Below are positions 19,123-29,352 of a stretch of DNA of 64,000 bases, in pieces. Both the position numbers and the translations under genes were made by a program. This stretch comes from Bacteroidota bacterium. Its GTDB lineage: Bacteria > Bacteroidota > Bacteroidia > Bacteroidales > JAAAOM01. Positions within the stretch are counted from its first letter, which is position 1; each line of letters opens with the position of its first letter. Under the pieces are notes generated by a model. That model was not told the DNA's origin, searched no databases, and saw only the letters and a program-made list of their open reading frames with translations. The DNA lies in NCBI GenBank assembly GCA_009908855.1, contig JAAAOM010000030.1, positions 36,671 to 100,670 of the forward strand, written 5' to 3'.

Positions 19123-19986
19123 ATGAGCATGATTGAATCTCCCAAACCGCGTTTACCCAGGTGGATGAAAGCGCAAATGCCAAAAGGGGAAAAGTATTCA
19201 AAAGTTAAAAACTTAATTCACGAACATAATCTGCATACTATATGTACGAGCGGTAATTGTCCCAACAAGGGTGAATGCTGGAATGCAGGAACCGCGACAT
19301 TTATGATTCTGGGCGACCGATGCACCCGTAATTGTCGTTTTTGTCAGGTTGATTTGAAGTTACCTGCCACGGTGGATTGGAATGAACCGAGAAGATTGGC
19401 ACAAACCATTCAAACATTGGAATTGAACCATGCGGTTATTACTTCGGTAACACGCGATGATATTAAGGACGGCGGTGCCTCCTTCTGGGCCAAAACCATA
19501 CGCGAAATCAGAGCCAGGAACCCAAAAACCACCCTGGAGGTACTGATACCGGATTTTGAGGCACAATATGATTTGCTTGATCAAATTATTGCCGAGCAGC
19601 CGGAAGTTATATCACACAACATAGAGACCGTAAAACGTTTAACCCCCGTAATACGGGATAAATTTACCTATTCGACCAGTTTAAAGGCTTTGCGTTATAT
19701 TGCCGGGAACCACCGGGTGGCGAAATCGGGCTTAATGCTCGGATTGGGCGAAACACAAGAAGAAGTGCTGGCCACCATGCGGGATATTCGTGATACCGGT
19801 GTAAAGGTAATTACCATTGGACAATACCTACAACCTACCGGACAACACGCTAAGGTTAAGGAGTATGTTAAACCGGAGGTATTCGATTTCTATAGAGATG
19901 AAGGCATGAAAATGGGTTTTTCGCATGTTGAAAGCGGACCATTGGTGCGCTCATCTTATCATGCTGAGCGACATGTAAATGCATAA
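19123..19986 (+). CDS. lipA: Lipoyl synthase
   Basis: 287 residues, the normal LipA size. Auxiliary-cluster cysteines are C41, C46 and C52 (CTSGNCPNKGEC), the radical-SAM cluster is C67, C71, C74 (CTRNCRFC), and the C-terminal RSSYHA motif (276-281) supplies the Ser ligand. LipA inserts two sulfurs into octanoyl groups on E2 and H-protein domains. The location near aceE-aceF-lpdA fits its need for lipoylation, though it is on the opposite strand and separately transcribed. No lipB is visible in the window. Confidence 0.97.
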   Translation: MSMIESPKPRLPRWMKAQMPKGEKYSKVKNLIHEHNLHTICTSGNCPNKGECWNAGTATFMILGDRCTRNCRFCQVDLKLPATVDWNEPRRLAQTIQTLELNHAVITSVTRDDIKDGGASFWAKTIREIRARNPKTTLEVLIPDFEAQYDLLDQIIAEQPEVISHNIETVKRLTPVIRDKFTYSTSLKALRYIAGNHRVAKSGLMLGLGETQEEVLATMRDIRDTGVKVITIGQYLQPTGQHAKVKEYVKPEVFDFYRDEGMKMGFSHVESGPLVRSSYHAERHVNA

Positions 19987-20705
19987 AAGTATCCTTTAGG
20001 AAGTTATCATTCAATTTGTGGTTTGGTAGTTGTGAGAGGTGCACTGGAAGGGGTACAATCCTGTCAGCCATCTACTCGATTGGCAAACGTAGTAATTCTT
20101 CCCCGACATTTTTAAGAATCTCTTTTTTTAAGTTTTTCACCAATCCAAACTTCCTTTTCAGTTAATTCGTCTAACAAAATGTTATATATACCTATTAAGA
20201 TAACTTTAAAGAAATTAAGTGGTCAAATTTGAATGGCTATTAATAAGAAAATATATTCGAGAATGAAATTGCATGCAATACAATAAAATACAGTTATCAA
20301 TTTACAGGCAGTTTAATCACCGAATCGAGTTGTTTAGAAACCTTCAGCCTCCAAGTATAAATAGAATATGTGGAAATATATGCAATTATGTTACATGCTG
20401 GCTGTGTATAGTATTTATAATAAGTTATTTAATTTGATTTCTATGTGCATCATTAGCACATTAAATTGTGTTTTCAACCCTTTTAATTTGTGTTAGAAAA
20501 ATAATGAAGCTTTTTTTTAAACAGAAGTAACAAATTACCTATTTAATGCTACAAATAGACAGGGGAAAATTTATTATGCTGGCTATTGTTGTAATCGTAT
20601 TTCAATACAATAATCAACGGAGTATTATTTGTATTTAATAATAGACTATTATATATAGAAGTAAGCAAAATAAAAACAAACCTATAACTTAATTTATATC
20701 AAATA
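19987..20705. other. Long AT-rich intergenic region before the symporter gene
   Basis: 719 bases with no supported gene. The left part (20040-20216) is less AT-rich, and on the minus strand a 34-codon open stretch ending at 20112 looks protein-like but has no start codon, so it may be a gene remnant. The right part (20217-20700) is very AT-rich with many in-frame stops, and presumably carries the promoter of the symporter-phosphorylase cassette. Confidence 0.6.
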
Positions 20706-22325
20706 ATGAAAATCGATACCATTATAGTAGCAGGCTATTTGTTACTTATTGTTTTAATAAGCATTTACTCGGGCAAAAAATCGAATAAAGGTAGTGTGGA
20801 AGAGTTTATGACCGGTGGCCATCATCTTAATTGGTGGCAAACTGGCATGACACTTATTGCCATGATGTTCGATCCGGGTATAATGGGTATTTCTTCTCTA
20901 TCGTTCGTATGGGGATTTTATGTGGTACAATGGAATGCCGTTAATGTTTGGATTACCGCTTGGTTTGCAGGTATTTTTATAATTGGTATATACTGGCGCA
21001 GTAAAATAATAACTACTCCCGAATATCTGGAAAAACGCTTCAACGCCCTTACACGCGGTTTCTTTTCGCTTATAATGACTGCTATGCTTATTAGTCTGTT
21101 GGCTTATGCTGTGTATATGGGTGGTGTATTGCTCAACCGTTTTTTAGGATGGAATATTTGGTTTAGCGTGGCTATTTTGATTGGTATAGCTGGATTTTAT
21201 GTGATTTTTGGTGGACTAAAAACTATGCTGCTGATGGATGTTATGCAGGGCATTCTTCTGCTGGCTACTCTTTTTGCTGTTGGTATTATGGGGTTTGTTC
21301 TGCTCGAAGGATTCGAAGGTATCAAGGAGTTAACCTTAACGGGTAAAGCGGGCACCCCGCTCAACAGTCTTGTTCCTCCCATGCAGTTTAATCTTGATTC
21401 CGAGACTTATTACCCCTTCCCGGGAATAGTGAGTTTTGCTGCTATTGCCGGTCTCTCGTGGATAATCTGTAATTTTAGCATGGCACAACGTTTATTAGCG
21501 GCAAAATCTGAAGCACATGCTCAAAAGTCACTTATTATGGCCGGCATGTTTAACGTTTTTGTAATGCTGCTGGCCTATGGTGTTGGTGTTGCTGCCCGCA
21601 AGCTGATTGCCGAAGGAGCACTCCCCGATACCGCTCCCGACGAAGCCTTTATTGCTATTCTATTAAATTATTTTCCGGTTGGTGTTAAAGGTGTTCTTAT
21701 TGTAGGACTAATTGCAGCCTTACTCTCTACTATCGATGGATTAATTGCGTCTTCCGGTTCGTTGCTTACACAGGATATATATAAACGATTTATCAAAAAA
21801 GGCTCTTCGCCCAAGCACCTTAAGAGTATAACAAAGATGGTGCAAATTGCGATTATTGGTGGCGTGTTTTTAATTATACCTTCGTTCTTAAATAATAACA
21901 ACGAAGCAGGGGGGAAGCCAGCCTATGAGCTAATTCAGGAGTTTTTGGGTAATATTTTTGGTGTATTGATAGCCATTTACCTGTTAGGCATTTTTTTTAA
22001 GCGTACTACCGCCAAAGCTTCTTTTATTGCCATGATAATTGGTGTTATCGTTGGTTTTACCATGCAGCTTACAACCAATTATAATTTCGCATTTATCGGT
22101 ACTGTTCAATTTCTTTTGGTTATGATACTGGCTATTATATTTAGTCGGTTCGAAAAACCAAAATCCGATCAGGAACTCGAAAACCTTACATTATGGACGG
22201 TACCTGGTTTGAAAGGACCTTTTATAGGACTTCATGCCTGGCCGGGTCTAAAATATTGGGCTATTGGTTTACCCATCGGATGGTTTGTAATTAGCTTTAT
22301 CTGGGAATGGTATATGAAGAGCTAG
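20706..22325 (+). CDS. Sodium:solute symporter (SSS) family transporter
   Basis: 539 residues with 13-14 hydrophobic segments, the usual SSS/LeuT-fold topology. Family features are the early YSGKKSNKGSVEEFMTGGHHLNWWQTG segment (G-G-x-x-L/W pattern after TM1), ARKLIAEGALPDTAPDEAF and GLIAALLSTIDGLIASSGSLLTQDIYKRF, where the Ser-rich TM8-TM9 segment includes the Na+ site. It should import a solute with Na+. Given the GH94 phosphorylase gene 246 bases downstream, a disaccharide or glycoside is the likely cargo; this is inference. It opens a three-gene rightward cassette. Confidence 0.9.
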   Translation: MKIDTIIVAGYLLLIVLISIYSGKKSNKGSVEEFMTGGHHLNWWQTGMTLIAMMFDPGIMGISSLSFVWGFYVVQWNAVNVWITAWFAGIFIIGIYWRSKIITTPEYLEKRFNALTRGFFSLIMTAMLISLLAYAVYMGGVLLNRFLGWNIWFSVAILIGIAGFYVIFGGLKTMLLMDVMQGILLLATLFAVGIMGFVLLEGFEGIKELTLTGKAGTPLNSLVPPMQFNLDSETYYPFPGIVSFAAIAGLSWIICNFSMAQRLLAAKSEAHAQKSLIMAGMFNVFVMLLAYGVGVAARKLIAEGALPDTAPDEAFIAILLNYFPVGVKGVLIVGLIAALLSTIDGLIASSGSLLTQDIYKRFIKKGSSPKHLKSITKMVQIAIIGGVFLIIPSFLNNNNEAGGKPAYELIQEFLGNIFGVLIAIYLLGIFFKRTTAKASFIAMIIGVIVGFTMQLTTNYNFAFIGTVQFLLVMILAIIFSRFEKPKSDQELENLTLWTVPGLKGPFIGLHAWPGLKYWAIGLPIGWFVISFIWEWYMKS

Positions 22326-22355
22326 AAATGAGATTCGAAATTGAAGATTATAGAT

Positions 22356-22553
22356 ATGAAAAATATAAAATGGTATTTAGCCCTTTCTGTTTACATACCT
22401 ACAATTGCATTGTTGCTTTATACAGCAATTCCTAAAATTACTCTGCTAATACTATTGGGTTATATAATAGCGGTTACCGAGATATTTGTGTTTGTGAGCA
22501 AGGAATTTAAGTATTACCGAAATCTTAATAATAAACTTTTAAATAACTATTAA
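22356..22553 (+). CDS. Small two-helix membrane protein
   Basis: About 65 residues from the ATG at 22356; a TTG five codons earlier is possible but less likely. Two hydrophobic segments (about 6-22 and 26-46) fill most of the protein, followed by a polar tail KEFKYYRNLNNKLLNNY. I do not recognise a family. It sits 30 bases after the symporter and 18 bases before the phosphorylase gene, so it is probably co-expressed and could be an accessory subunit of the symporter. Confidence 0.6.
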   Translation: MKNIKWYLALSVYIPTIALLLYTAIPKITLLILLGYIIAVTEIFVFVSKEFKYYRNLNNKLLNNY

Positions 22554-22571
22554 TTAATTTGAAAATAACAC

Positions 22572-24824
22572 ATGAAACCATATAAATATACTAAAGATAA
22601 CAATTCAGTAATAATAAATTGTACCAACCTTCCCAAAGATTGGTGTAACTACTTATGGAGCGAACAAGGGTATATTGGCCGCTTTACCCAGGCTGGGCAT
22701 GGCGAAAGTTATGCGATCGACGACAAAGCAAACCTGTGCGAATTAAACAGCAACGAATCACGGTACATTTACCTCCGCGACAATAACTCCGGTAGTTGTT
22801 GGAATATTGGTGAAGCGCCATTAATGGAGCCAGTAAATGAATTCGAATGTGAACATAATGTGGCATTCACAAAAATTAGCTCCAAGAAAAATGATATTCG
22901 TGGTTCGGTACGCTATTTTATACCAAATACCGGTTATTACGAGGTGTGGACGGTTACCCTGAAAAACGAGGGGGCAAAAAGCATCGATTTAAGCATGTTT
23001 TCGGTGGTAGATTTCCGTTTAGAAGGATTCAAATACCCACGTTACCATGAAATGGAGCGTACGTTAAATGCTACATACAACAAACATCTAAACGGTATTT
23101 ATTGTAAATCAGCACACCATTATGCACCGCATAGCCGTTACAATGGGTTTTTAGCATCTTCCGAACCTATTTTTGCTTCCGATGCTCATTTAAAACCATT
23201 TACAGGTGGTACAGGCTCGTTTGCCCGTCCCAAAATGCTGCTTTCGGGTGGCAATTGCACCAATACCGACAGGGCATGTTACAATATAGGGGGCGTGCTG
23301 CAAAACAATATTCTGCTGGCTCCGGGCGAAAAAAAAGAAATACACCTTATCTATGGCATGGCCGAATCGGAAAACGAAGCCATTACGGTATGCGAAAAAA
23401 TGTTCGCTGGCGATACCATCTCAAAAGTACTAACCGAAACCATTAAAATAGTCGAGAATAAATACAATAACCTTACTTGTGAAATACCGAACGAGCGTTT
23501 CAATCAGCTTATGAACAAGTGGGTGCAAAAGCAGGTCGATTTTTGTATGGTGGGTAAAAAGGGTGTGCGCGATAATGCCCAAATTACATCGGCTATACTA
23601 ATGTACAATCCACAACGTGCGAAAAACGAGATTTTAGAAATTCTCCGCCACCAGTACAAATCGGGTAATGCCGTTTTAACATGGCTTCCGCTCGACGAGG
23701 AACGCTACTCTGACCAACCATTTTGGATTATTTTTTCCATTTCTGAATTATTAAAAGAAACTGGCGATTTTAGTGTGTTCGACGAAGTCATTGAATACCA
23801 GGATGGTGGTGAAGGTACGGTCTTAGAACATTTAAAAGCTGCCGTTAATCGCTTGCTCGACGACAGAGGTAAAAACGGACTTGTAAAAATATTCCATGCC
23901 GATTGGAACGATTCATTAAATATAAAAGACGATCCCGAAGCAGAATCAGTTATGTTATCATTACAATTCTGTTTGGCGTTACAGGAAATGGTGAAAATTT
24001 CCCAAACGCTAGGCGATACTGCTTATGCACAAAAGCTACAAGCCGATTATGAGGAAGTTAAAAAAGCCATAAATGCTTCGGCCTGGGATGGCGATTATTA
24101 CGCCCGTGCTCTTTCTGATAAAGGAAATGTAGGTGTAAAATCATCGGAAGGCAGTAAAATATACCTGAACCCGCAGGTTTGGTCACTTCTTTCAGACGTT
24201 TGCGAAGAAAATAACATAGAAAAAGTGTTAGCAGCCATCGACGGTATGGAGCATGACTTTGGATTCCCGATAAATACTCCGCCTTACGAAAACTACAGCG
24301 ACCATTTTGGCCGCATGAGTCTGATGGCTCCTGGTTTATACGAAAATGGTGGGGTATATTGCCATGCCTCGGCATTTAAAGTAATGATGGACGGTAAAAT
24401 GGGACGTGGTGAAGAAGCTGTAAGAACGCTTTCAAAACTAACCCCGGATAGTAAATATAATCCGTATACACTATCCGAAACAGAGCCTTACGTTTTTACC
24501 AATTGCTATGCAATTCACCCCAATGCTTATGGTAAAGCCGATCGCTCTTGGATTACCGGGACTTCGGCCTGGTGTATGAAGGGATTGTACGAAGGCATTT
24601 TAGGCATTTATAAAGATTACGATGGTTTGCGCATAGCGCCTGCCTTCCCACCCGATTGGAATTCAGCCAAAGCTACTCGCGTATTCCGGGGGGGGAAATA
24701 CATTATCGAATACAAGCGTACCAGTGGCGAAAAGTATATCGAAATGAATAACCAGCGTATTGCAGGCAATATACTACCGACTATTAAACCGGGTGAAACC
24801 GCTCGGGTAGTAATATTTTTTTAG
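22572..24824 (+). CDS. GH94-family glycoside phosphorylase (cellobiose phosphorylase-like)
   Basis: 750 residues. The N-terminal part is a beta-sandwich (about 1-270) with FIPNTGYYEVWTVTLKNEG typical of GH94/GT36. An (alpha/alpha)6 barrel follows. FHADWNDSLN holds the conserved D444-W-N-D that includes the general-acid Asp of the family, and GKADRSWITGTSAWC and GLRIAPAFPPDWNSAKATR are strong GH94 signatures near the C-terminus. Such enzymes split beta-disaccharides with phosphate to give a sugar 1-phosphate. The exact substrate (cellobiose, chitobiose, laminaribiose, aldonic disaccharides) cannot be told. There is no signal peptide, so it is cytoplasmic, consistent with import by the symporter upstream. 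Confidence 0.88.
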   Translation: MKPYKYTKDNNSVIINCTNLPKDWCNYLWSEQGYIGRFTQAGHGESYAIDDKANLCELNSNESRYIYLRDNNSGSCWNIGEAPLMEPVNEFECEHNVAFTKISSKKNDIRGSVRYFIPNTGYYEVWTVTLKNEGAKSIDLSMFSVVDFRLEGFKYPRYHEMERTLNATYNKHLNGIYCKSAHHYAPHSRYNGFLASSEPIFASDAHLKPFTGGTGSFARPKMLLSGGNCTNTDRACYNIGGVLQNNILLAPGEKKEIHLIYGMAESENEAITVCEKMFAGDTISKVLTETIKIVENKYNNLTCEIPNERFNQLMNKWVQKQVDFCMVGKKGVRDNAQITSAILMYNPQRAKNEILEILRHQYKSGNAVLTWLPLDEERYSDQPFWIIFSISELLKETGDFSVFDEVIEYQDGGEGTVLEHLKAAVNRLLDDRGKNGLVKIFHADWNDSLNIKDDPEAESVMLSLQFCLALQEMVKISQTLGDTAYAQKLQADYEEVKKAINASAWDGDYYARALSDKGNVGVKSSEGSKIYLNPQVWSLLSDVCEENNIEKVLAAIDGMEHDFGFPINTPPYENYSDHFGRMSLMAPGLYENGGVYCHASAFKVMMDGKMGRGEEAVRTLSKLTPDSKYNPYTLSETEPYVFTNCYAIHPNAYGKADRSWITGTSAWCMKGLYEGILGIYKDYDGLRIAPAFPPDWNSAKATRVFRGGKYIIEYKRTSGEKYIEMNNQRIAGNILPTIKPGETARVVIFF

Positions 24825-24880
24825 TAAATCTTTGTTAGTGTCTTCCAAATTGGCTTATTTTTACTAAAGAAGATTTTATT

Positions 24881-24888
24881 TATATTTG
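24881..24888 (+). promoter_or_regulatory. Putative -7 element for the LiaF-like/CHAT operon
   Basis: TATATTTG matches TAnnTTTG and lies 26 bases before the ATG at 24915. The -33 position reads TTTT instead of TTTG. Confidence 0.5.
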
Positions 24889-24914
24889 GTAGTAATGAAA
24901 TCAACTAATTTGGT

Positions 24915-25460
24915 ATGAAAATGGCGCCAGGAGTTTTTTGGGGAATTATATTAATCATAATCGGCGCAAGTGTAATAATACGAGTTGTATTTAACATTCA
25001 CTTACCTGTTTTCAGGGTTGTAATTGCACTGGTTTTTATATTAATTGGTATTCGCATTCTTATCGGGCCGCGGGTTACCAGGATTCATGATCATCATTTT
25101 AAACAGGAAAGCGAAGATGTAATTTTTAATGAACGCGATTATCATACTATTGATAAAAAAGAATATTCAGTTGTATTTGGAAAGGCTACTTATGATTTAC
25201 GGGATATAAAACCCGATGGAAACCAGCCAGGGCAAATTAATTTCAATGTCGTTTTTGGTGGAGCAATCATACGTTTAAATCCTGATATACCTGTTAAAAT
25301 AAAGACAGACGCAGTGTTTAGCGGTGTTAAAATGCCGGACAACAGCAGTGCGGTCTTCGGAACTTCCATCTTTACAAATCCCGTTTTTCGGGAGGACGAA
25401 CCATACTTGTACATCAAGGTAGATGCCGTATTCAGTGGTGTGGAATTCTCACGTTACTAA
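24915..25460 (+). CDS. LiaF-like envelope-stress membrane protein
   Basis: 181 residues. Two membrane segments (about 6-24 and 29-49) form a short hairpin, typical of the LiaF transmembrane domain. The rest is a repetitive beta-domain with the recurrent motifs VVFGKATYDL, NVVFGGAIIRLNPD, DAVFSGVKMPD and DAVFSGVEF, the right-handed beta-stack of the LiaF/VraT-like C-terminal domain. In Firmicutes LiaF inhibits the LiaRS system responding to cell-wall antibiotics; in Bacteroidetes such proteins are widespread with unknown partners. It is 19 bases upstream of the CHAT gene, so they form an operon. Confidence 0.8.
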   Translation: MKMAPGVFWGIILIIIGASVIIRVVFNIHLPVFRVVIALVFILIGIRILIGPRVTRIHDHHFKQESEDVIFNERDYHTIDKKEYSVVFGKATYDLRDIKPDGNQPGQINFNVVFGGAIIRLNPDIPVKIKTDAVFSGVKMPDNSSAVFGTSIFTNPVFREDEPYLYIKVDAVFSGVEFSRY

Positions 25461-25479
25461 TTTATCCTGATTATACGAA

Positions 25480-28400
25480 ATGATAATTATGAACAGAAAG
25501 ATCACTTCTTTTTTGATCATTGTTTTAACTACCCTGTTATCATCGTATAATTTTGCACAGGAAAGCAACCATCAAAACTTCACTCACAAAACCGATTCAA
25601 TACTTATCGGGTTAACATGGCATATTGAAAATGAACATCTTGATTCCGTTCTCAGGATATTAGATACCCATGGCCAATTGATAGATGCTGTTTCCGACGA
25701 ATACCATCGCGCGCTTAAAAGCTACATCAGACATGATTATCAACAGGTTATAAGTCAAACTGAGTTGATGAATAAACACCCTGCAAGACTTTATCTTGCA
25801 TTATTAAAAGCCCGTTCTTATGCGATACTGGATGATGAAATAGCATCGGATGAAATACTTATCCGCATAAAAGATCAGGCACTCAATCATTCCAGTGAAT
25901 TACTGCGGCTTATTTTTATCGCAAATTTGGTTAATCCGGGAAATCATGAAAAAACCTGGATAGACACTTCAATAATTCAAGAGATACACGCATTAAAATT
26001 CTCAAACACCATTCATGAATTGTACAAAAACTTTTGTGCAGGCATGTATTATCATAATTTCATGGTTCCCGACTCAGCTTTACATTATTATTATAAGGCT
26101 CGTAATGGCATTTCAGCCTATCCTGCGTATTATTATTTCCGGCATCAGCTAAACCAGAAAATGGGTGATAGTTATTATTGGAATTTTGATGCATCTAATT
26201 CAGTGTATCATTTTCAGGTATCCCTTAAAACACTTCTACAGCAATTGCCATATTTAAAATACGATCTTTTTTATAACTATGAATCCCTGGCCTTTATTCT
26301 CCGGAAAGATGATTTTGAAACAGCTTCGGAATATCAGCAAAAGGCGCTCAATCTCATCAGCGACGAACCGGAATACAAAATTCAGGCATTGAAAAATATG
26401 ACTCAGATTTATTATCATCATCAAAAGCATAAAGAAGCCGAACAAGTATTGATGCAAGTTGAAGACCTGGCAGATCAGTTATATAAAGGCAGTCATCCAA
26501 ATTACATTGATATCTATCAACGATTTTTCAGGCATTATTACTTCGAGCATGACAATATATTTAAGGCACTCAGTTACCTGGAATTGCTTATTGAGGCGTA
26601 TGAAAAATACCCTGAAAGAATTGACAATTATTATTATTACTGCAAAGGTATACTTCACTTCGAAACCGGAACCTACCGGCAGGCACTTGAAATTTTCAGA
26701 GAAGGGTTGGCGAATGAAATGAATGAAAAGGAATATAAATCTCCTTACGATGTACCTGATGTTTTGATCCCAAACAGGGATATGTATCTATACCAAACAA
26801 GGTATACCGAATATCTTGCATATACATTCTATTTGTATTACCAGCAGGAAACCAAAGATTTAAAGGATCTGAAAGCAAGTTATGCATACTACAATCTATT
26901 GGCTAATTATTATATGAATCTGAGAGAAAAAAAACCTGAATTTCAAATTCGGTTAATGATTGACAGATTGGCCGAACGTCGTATCATATTGGATAATATT
27001 GAAGTTGCACTTGAAATTTATGAGAAAACACAGAATTATAAATACCTGGAGGATTTTTTTGAATATATGGAAAAAAGCAGGGACCTGGTTCTTACCAATA
27101 CGATTTATGCCAGGGAATTAAAGAAATCTAAAAATGTACCGGATTCTCTGCTACAAAAAGAAAAGGAAATTATCATGAAGCTGGAATTAATCCGCTCTGA
27201 TTTGACCATAAGGCATAGCGATTTAAAGATCGAAACCGATAAAGATCAATTTGAAAGGCTGGTTCAGGAACATGAAAATATCAAGAAAAGTATCAATAAG
27301 TATTTTGCCGATTCCAAACCAAAAAAGAAAATGATCAGCATTAAGCAGGTACAGACACAACTAAAAAAAAATCAGGTGGTATTGGAATATGCTTTAAAAA
27401 AATCGGAGTTATTCGGTATTGCCATTACAGCCGATACAATTTTGTATCATCGTCAAAAAAATCCATCCACCTTAATTGATGATATAAACAAGTACAACCA
27501 AATTTTGAAAGAACCACCGTTGTACTCAACAGGCAATGGATTTAACGAATTCCAGACAATATCACACACGTTGTATATAAATCTAATCAACCCGTTCAAT
27601 TCAGTGCTAAAGGAAAAAAAGGAGCTGATCCTTATCCCTGAAGATATTCTAAACACCATTGCTTTTGAAACCCTTATTAAACAAAAGAATAGCAGTAATA
27701 CAATGGATTATGCCTCGCTGCCCTATTTGATCAAGGAGTATAATATTAGTTACGGATTATCAGCTACCTTGTATTTCGGTCAGCAACCCAAACTTTATCC
27801 CAAACCCATATATGCCGTTGCTCCAAAATATCCCTTTCAATCGGGTTCTGAACAAATCAGCCGCTCGGTTAAAAAGAAACTGGCCTCATTGCCTGCCTTA
27901 AAAGGTGCGCAACAAGAAGTTGAATTTCTGGAAAAAGAATTTAACGCACAAACATCAATTCAATCATCGTTAAACGAAAGCGAATTCAAATCAAAGGTTA
28001 AATCAGCAAGCATTTTACATCTTGCGATGCACTCAATTATTGATCCTAATTATCCTGAATATAGCGCATTAATATTGTCTTCCAATACCTCCGATCAATC
28101 AGACGGTTTATTACACACCTACGAAATTATGCATTACGATTTAAACAACCAACTGGTGGTTTTAAGCGCATGTAATACAGGTTCGGGCAAGCTATTACGG
28201 GGTGAGGGAGTATTTAGTATTGCAAAAGGGTTTATCATGTCAGGTTGCTCGGGTGTAATTACAACGCTGTGGGAGCAAAACGATGCCGCCGGTTTCGATT
28301 TAATGAAAAACCTGTATGTAAACCTTTTTAATACCAACTCGCCTTCCCTGGCATTGAGAAATGCAAAGTTGAATTACCTGAAACATGCCGATCCGTTAAA

Positions 28401-28563
28401 AAATCATCCATATTACTGGAGCGGATATATTCTGATAGGAAACCCAACAATAGTACATATACAAAGATATATGATTCCGTTAGCGCTCATGTTCACCGTT
28501 GCGCTGATATATTTGGGTTATATGGGGGTAAAAAGGATAAACAGACGCAATAATGCGGGATAA
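25480..28563 (+). CDS. Secreted, membrane-anchored TPR-CHAT protease-like protein
   Basis: 1027 residues: signal peptide (to about 26, ending NFAQ), a long helical TPR-like region (about 30-560), a coiled-coil stretch, then a CHAT (caspase HetF-associated) domain of the C14-like clan from about 610 to 980. The catalytic dyad is H851 (LHLAMH) and C898 (LSACNTG), both present. One membrane segment (about 997-1016) is followed by a short basic tail, so the protein should be anchored in the inner membrane with TPR and CHAT in the periplasm. Met4 is an alternative start. It is convergent with an anti-sigma/ECF sigma pair, and the best guess is a proteolytic role in signalling, which is inference. 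Confidence 0.88.
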   Translation: MIIMNRKITSFLIIVLTTLLSSYNFAQESNHQNFTHKTDSILIGLTWHIENEHLDSVLRILDTHGQLIDAVSDEYHRALKSYIRHDYQQVISQTELMNKHPARLYLALLKARSYAILDDEIASDEILIRIKDQALNHSSELLRLIFIANLVNPGNHEKTWIDTSIIQEIHALKFSNTIHELYKNFCAGMYYHNFMVPDSALHYYYKARNGISAYPAYYYFRHQLNQKMGDSYYWNFDASNSVYHFQVSLKTLLQQLPYLKYDLFYNYESLAFILRKDDFETASEYQQKALNLISDEPEYKIQALKNMTQIYYHHQKHKEAEQVLMQVEDLADQLYKGSHPNYIDIYQRFFRHYYFEHDNIFKALSYLELLIEAYEKYPERIDNYYYYCKGILHFETGTYRQALEIFREGLANEMNEKEYKSPYDVPDVLIPNRDMYLYQTRYTEYLAYTFYLYYQQETKDLKDLKASYAYYNLLANYYMNLREKKPEFQIRLMIDRLAERRIILDNIEVALEIYEKTQNYKYLEDFFEYMEKSRDLVLTNTIYARELKKSKNVPDSLLQKEKEIIMKLELIRSDLTIRHSDLKIETDKDQFERLVQEHENIKKSINKYFADSKPKKKMISIKQVQTQLKKNQVVLEYALKKSELFGIAITADTILYHRQKNPSTLIDDINKYNQILKEPPLYSTGNGFNEFQTISHTLYINLINPFNSVLKEKKELILIPEDILNTIAFETLIKQKNSSNTMDYASLPYLIKEYNISYGLSATLYFGQQPKLYPKPIYAVAPKYPFQSGSEQISRSVKKKLASLPALKGAQQEVEFLEKEFNAQTSIQSSLNESEFKSKVKSASILHLAMHSIIDPNYPEYSALILSSNTSDQSDGLLHTYEIMHYDLNNQLVVLSACNTGSGKLLRGEGVFSIAKGFIMSGCSGVITTLWEQNDAAGFDLMKNLYVNLFNTNSPSLALRNAKLNYLKHADPLKNHPYYWSGYILIGNPTIVHIQRYMIPLALMFTVALIYLGYMGVKRINRRNNAG

Positions 28564-28593
28564 GCATTATATAGTGTTTTCGTGCAGCTATTA

Positions 28594-29352
28594 TTAATTT
28601 AGCCGGGACAGGACATCACTGGCCCTGTCAGCATAATATTTGTTTTGATCAATTATGGTATTAAACTGATGCAGCGCTTTGTCCGTTTCTTCCAGTTTCA
28701 GGTAGGTAAGCCCCAGATACCATTGTGCATGATAGAAATAGGGATAATACTCATTATTTATTATATACTTAAAATGATCAATGGCTTTCTGATATTCACC
28801 TGTTTCAATATAGGCAATGGCGGCATAAAACAATGCCATGCTATCATCGGGATTAGCCGTTAATAAATCATTAAAACGTTCGGTGGCATTTTCATATTCG
28901 CCTTTCAGGTATACATCCAATGCCGGGTTAAGCATATCATCAACGCCGGAAGACCGGGTTACAACATCGGGTGTATAGGGTTGATAATAATATTCAAAAA
29001 TCTCGTTAGGGGTGTATGTTTTGGTATTCAGGATGAACAGAATACTGCCAATGCTGAATAAAAACAGCAGGGATGCTGCAATAAGAATGGAACGGGATAA
29101 AAATAACCGGGTTGTTTTTTGCCGATTAGCCGTTGCAGAAAATTGGTTAACTGTATCACCTTCAATAATTTTGCGAATCTTTTGTCTCAATCGGTCTTTA
29201 TCAATATCTGATATACTTTCATTCACTTCTGCATGAAACATAACATCTTTTCGCAGTTGATCGTCATTTCGCAACTTTTCTTCAAAAGTAATTTTTTCTT
29301 TTTCATCCATATTACCATCTAGGTATTTCTCTATCATCCCTTGCGTATTCAT
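28594..29352 (-). CDS. Single-pass membrane TPR protein, putative anti-sigma factor
   Basis: 252 residues. The cytoplasmic N-terminus (about 1-87) carries IEKYLDGNMDEKEKITFEEK, the pattern of the small cytoplasmic domain of Bacteroidetes anti-sigma-type proteins. One membrane helix (about 88-109) follows. The periplasmic part has three TPR-like units (about 140-250, for example ALFYAAIAYIETGEYQKAIDHF). It overlaps the ECF sigma gene by 41 bases, so the two are translated together and probably interact. The periplasmic TPRs face the same compartment as the CHAT protein encoded convergently 30 bases away, suggesting it as a possible partner or substrate. No zinc-finger HxxxCxxC is seen. Confidence 0.8.
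   Translation of the reverse strand: MNTQGMIEKYLDGNMDEKEKITFEEKLRNDDQLRKDVMFHAEVNESISDIDKDRLRQKIRKIIEGDTVNQFSATANRQKTTRLFLSRSILIAASLLFLFSIGSILFILNTKTYTPNEIFEYYYQPYTPDVVTRSSGVDDMLNPALDVYLKGEYENATERFNDLLTANPDDSMALFYAAIAYIETGEYQKAIDHFKYIINNEYYPYFYHAQWYLGLTYLKLEETDKALHQFNTIIDQNKYYADRASDVLSRLN

Noticed and set aside
20112..20216. Minus-strand open stretch of 34 codons with protein-like text (GIYNILLDELTEKEVWIGEK) ending in TAA
   Set aside because: There is no ATG, GTG or proper start, and it is preceded by a stop in frame; at most a remnant of an older gene.
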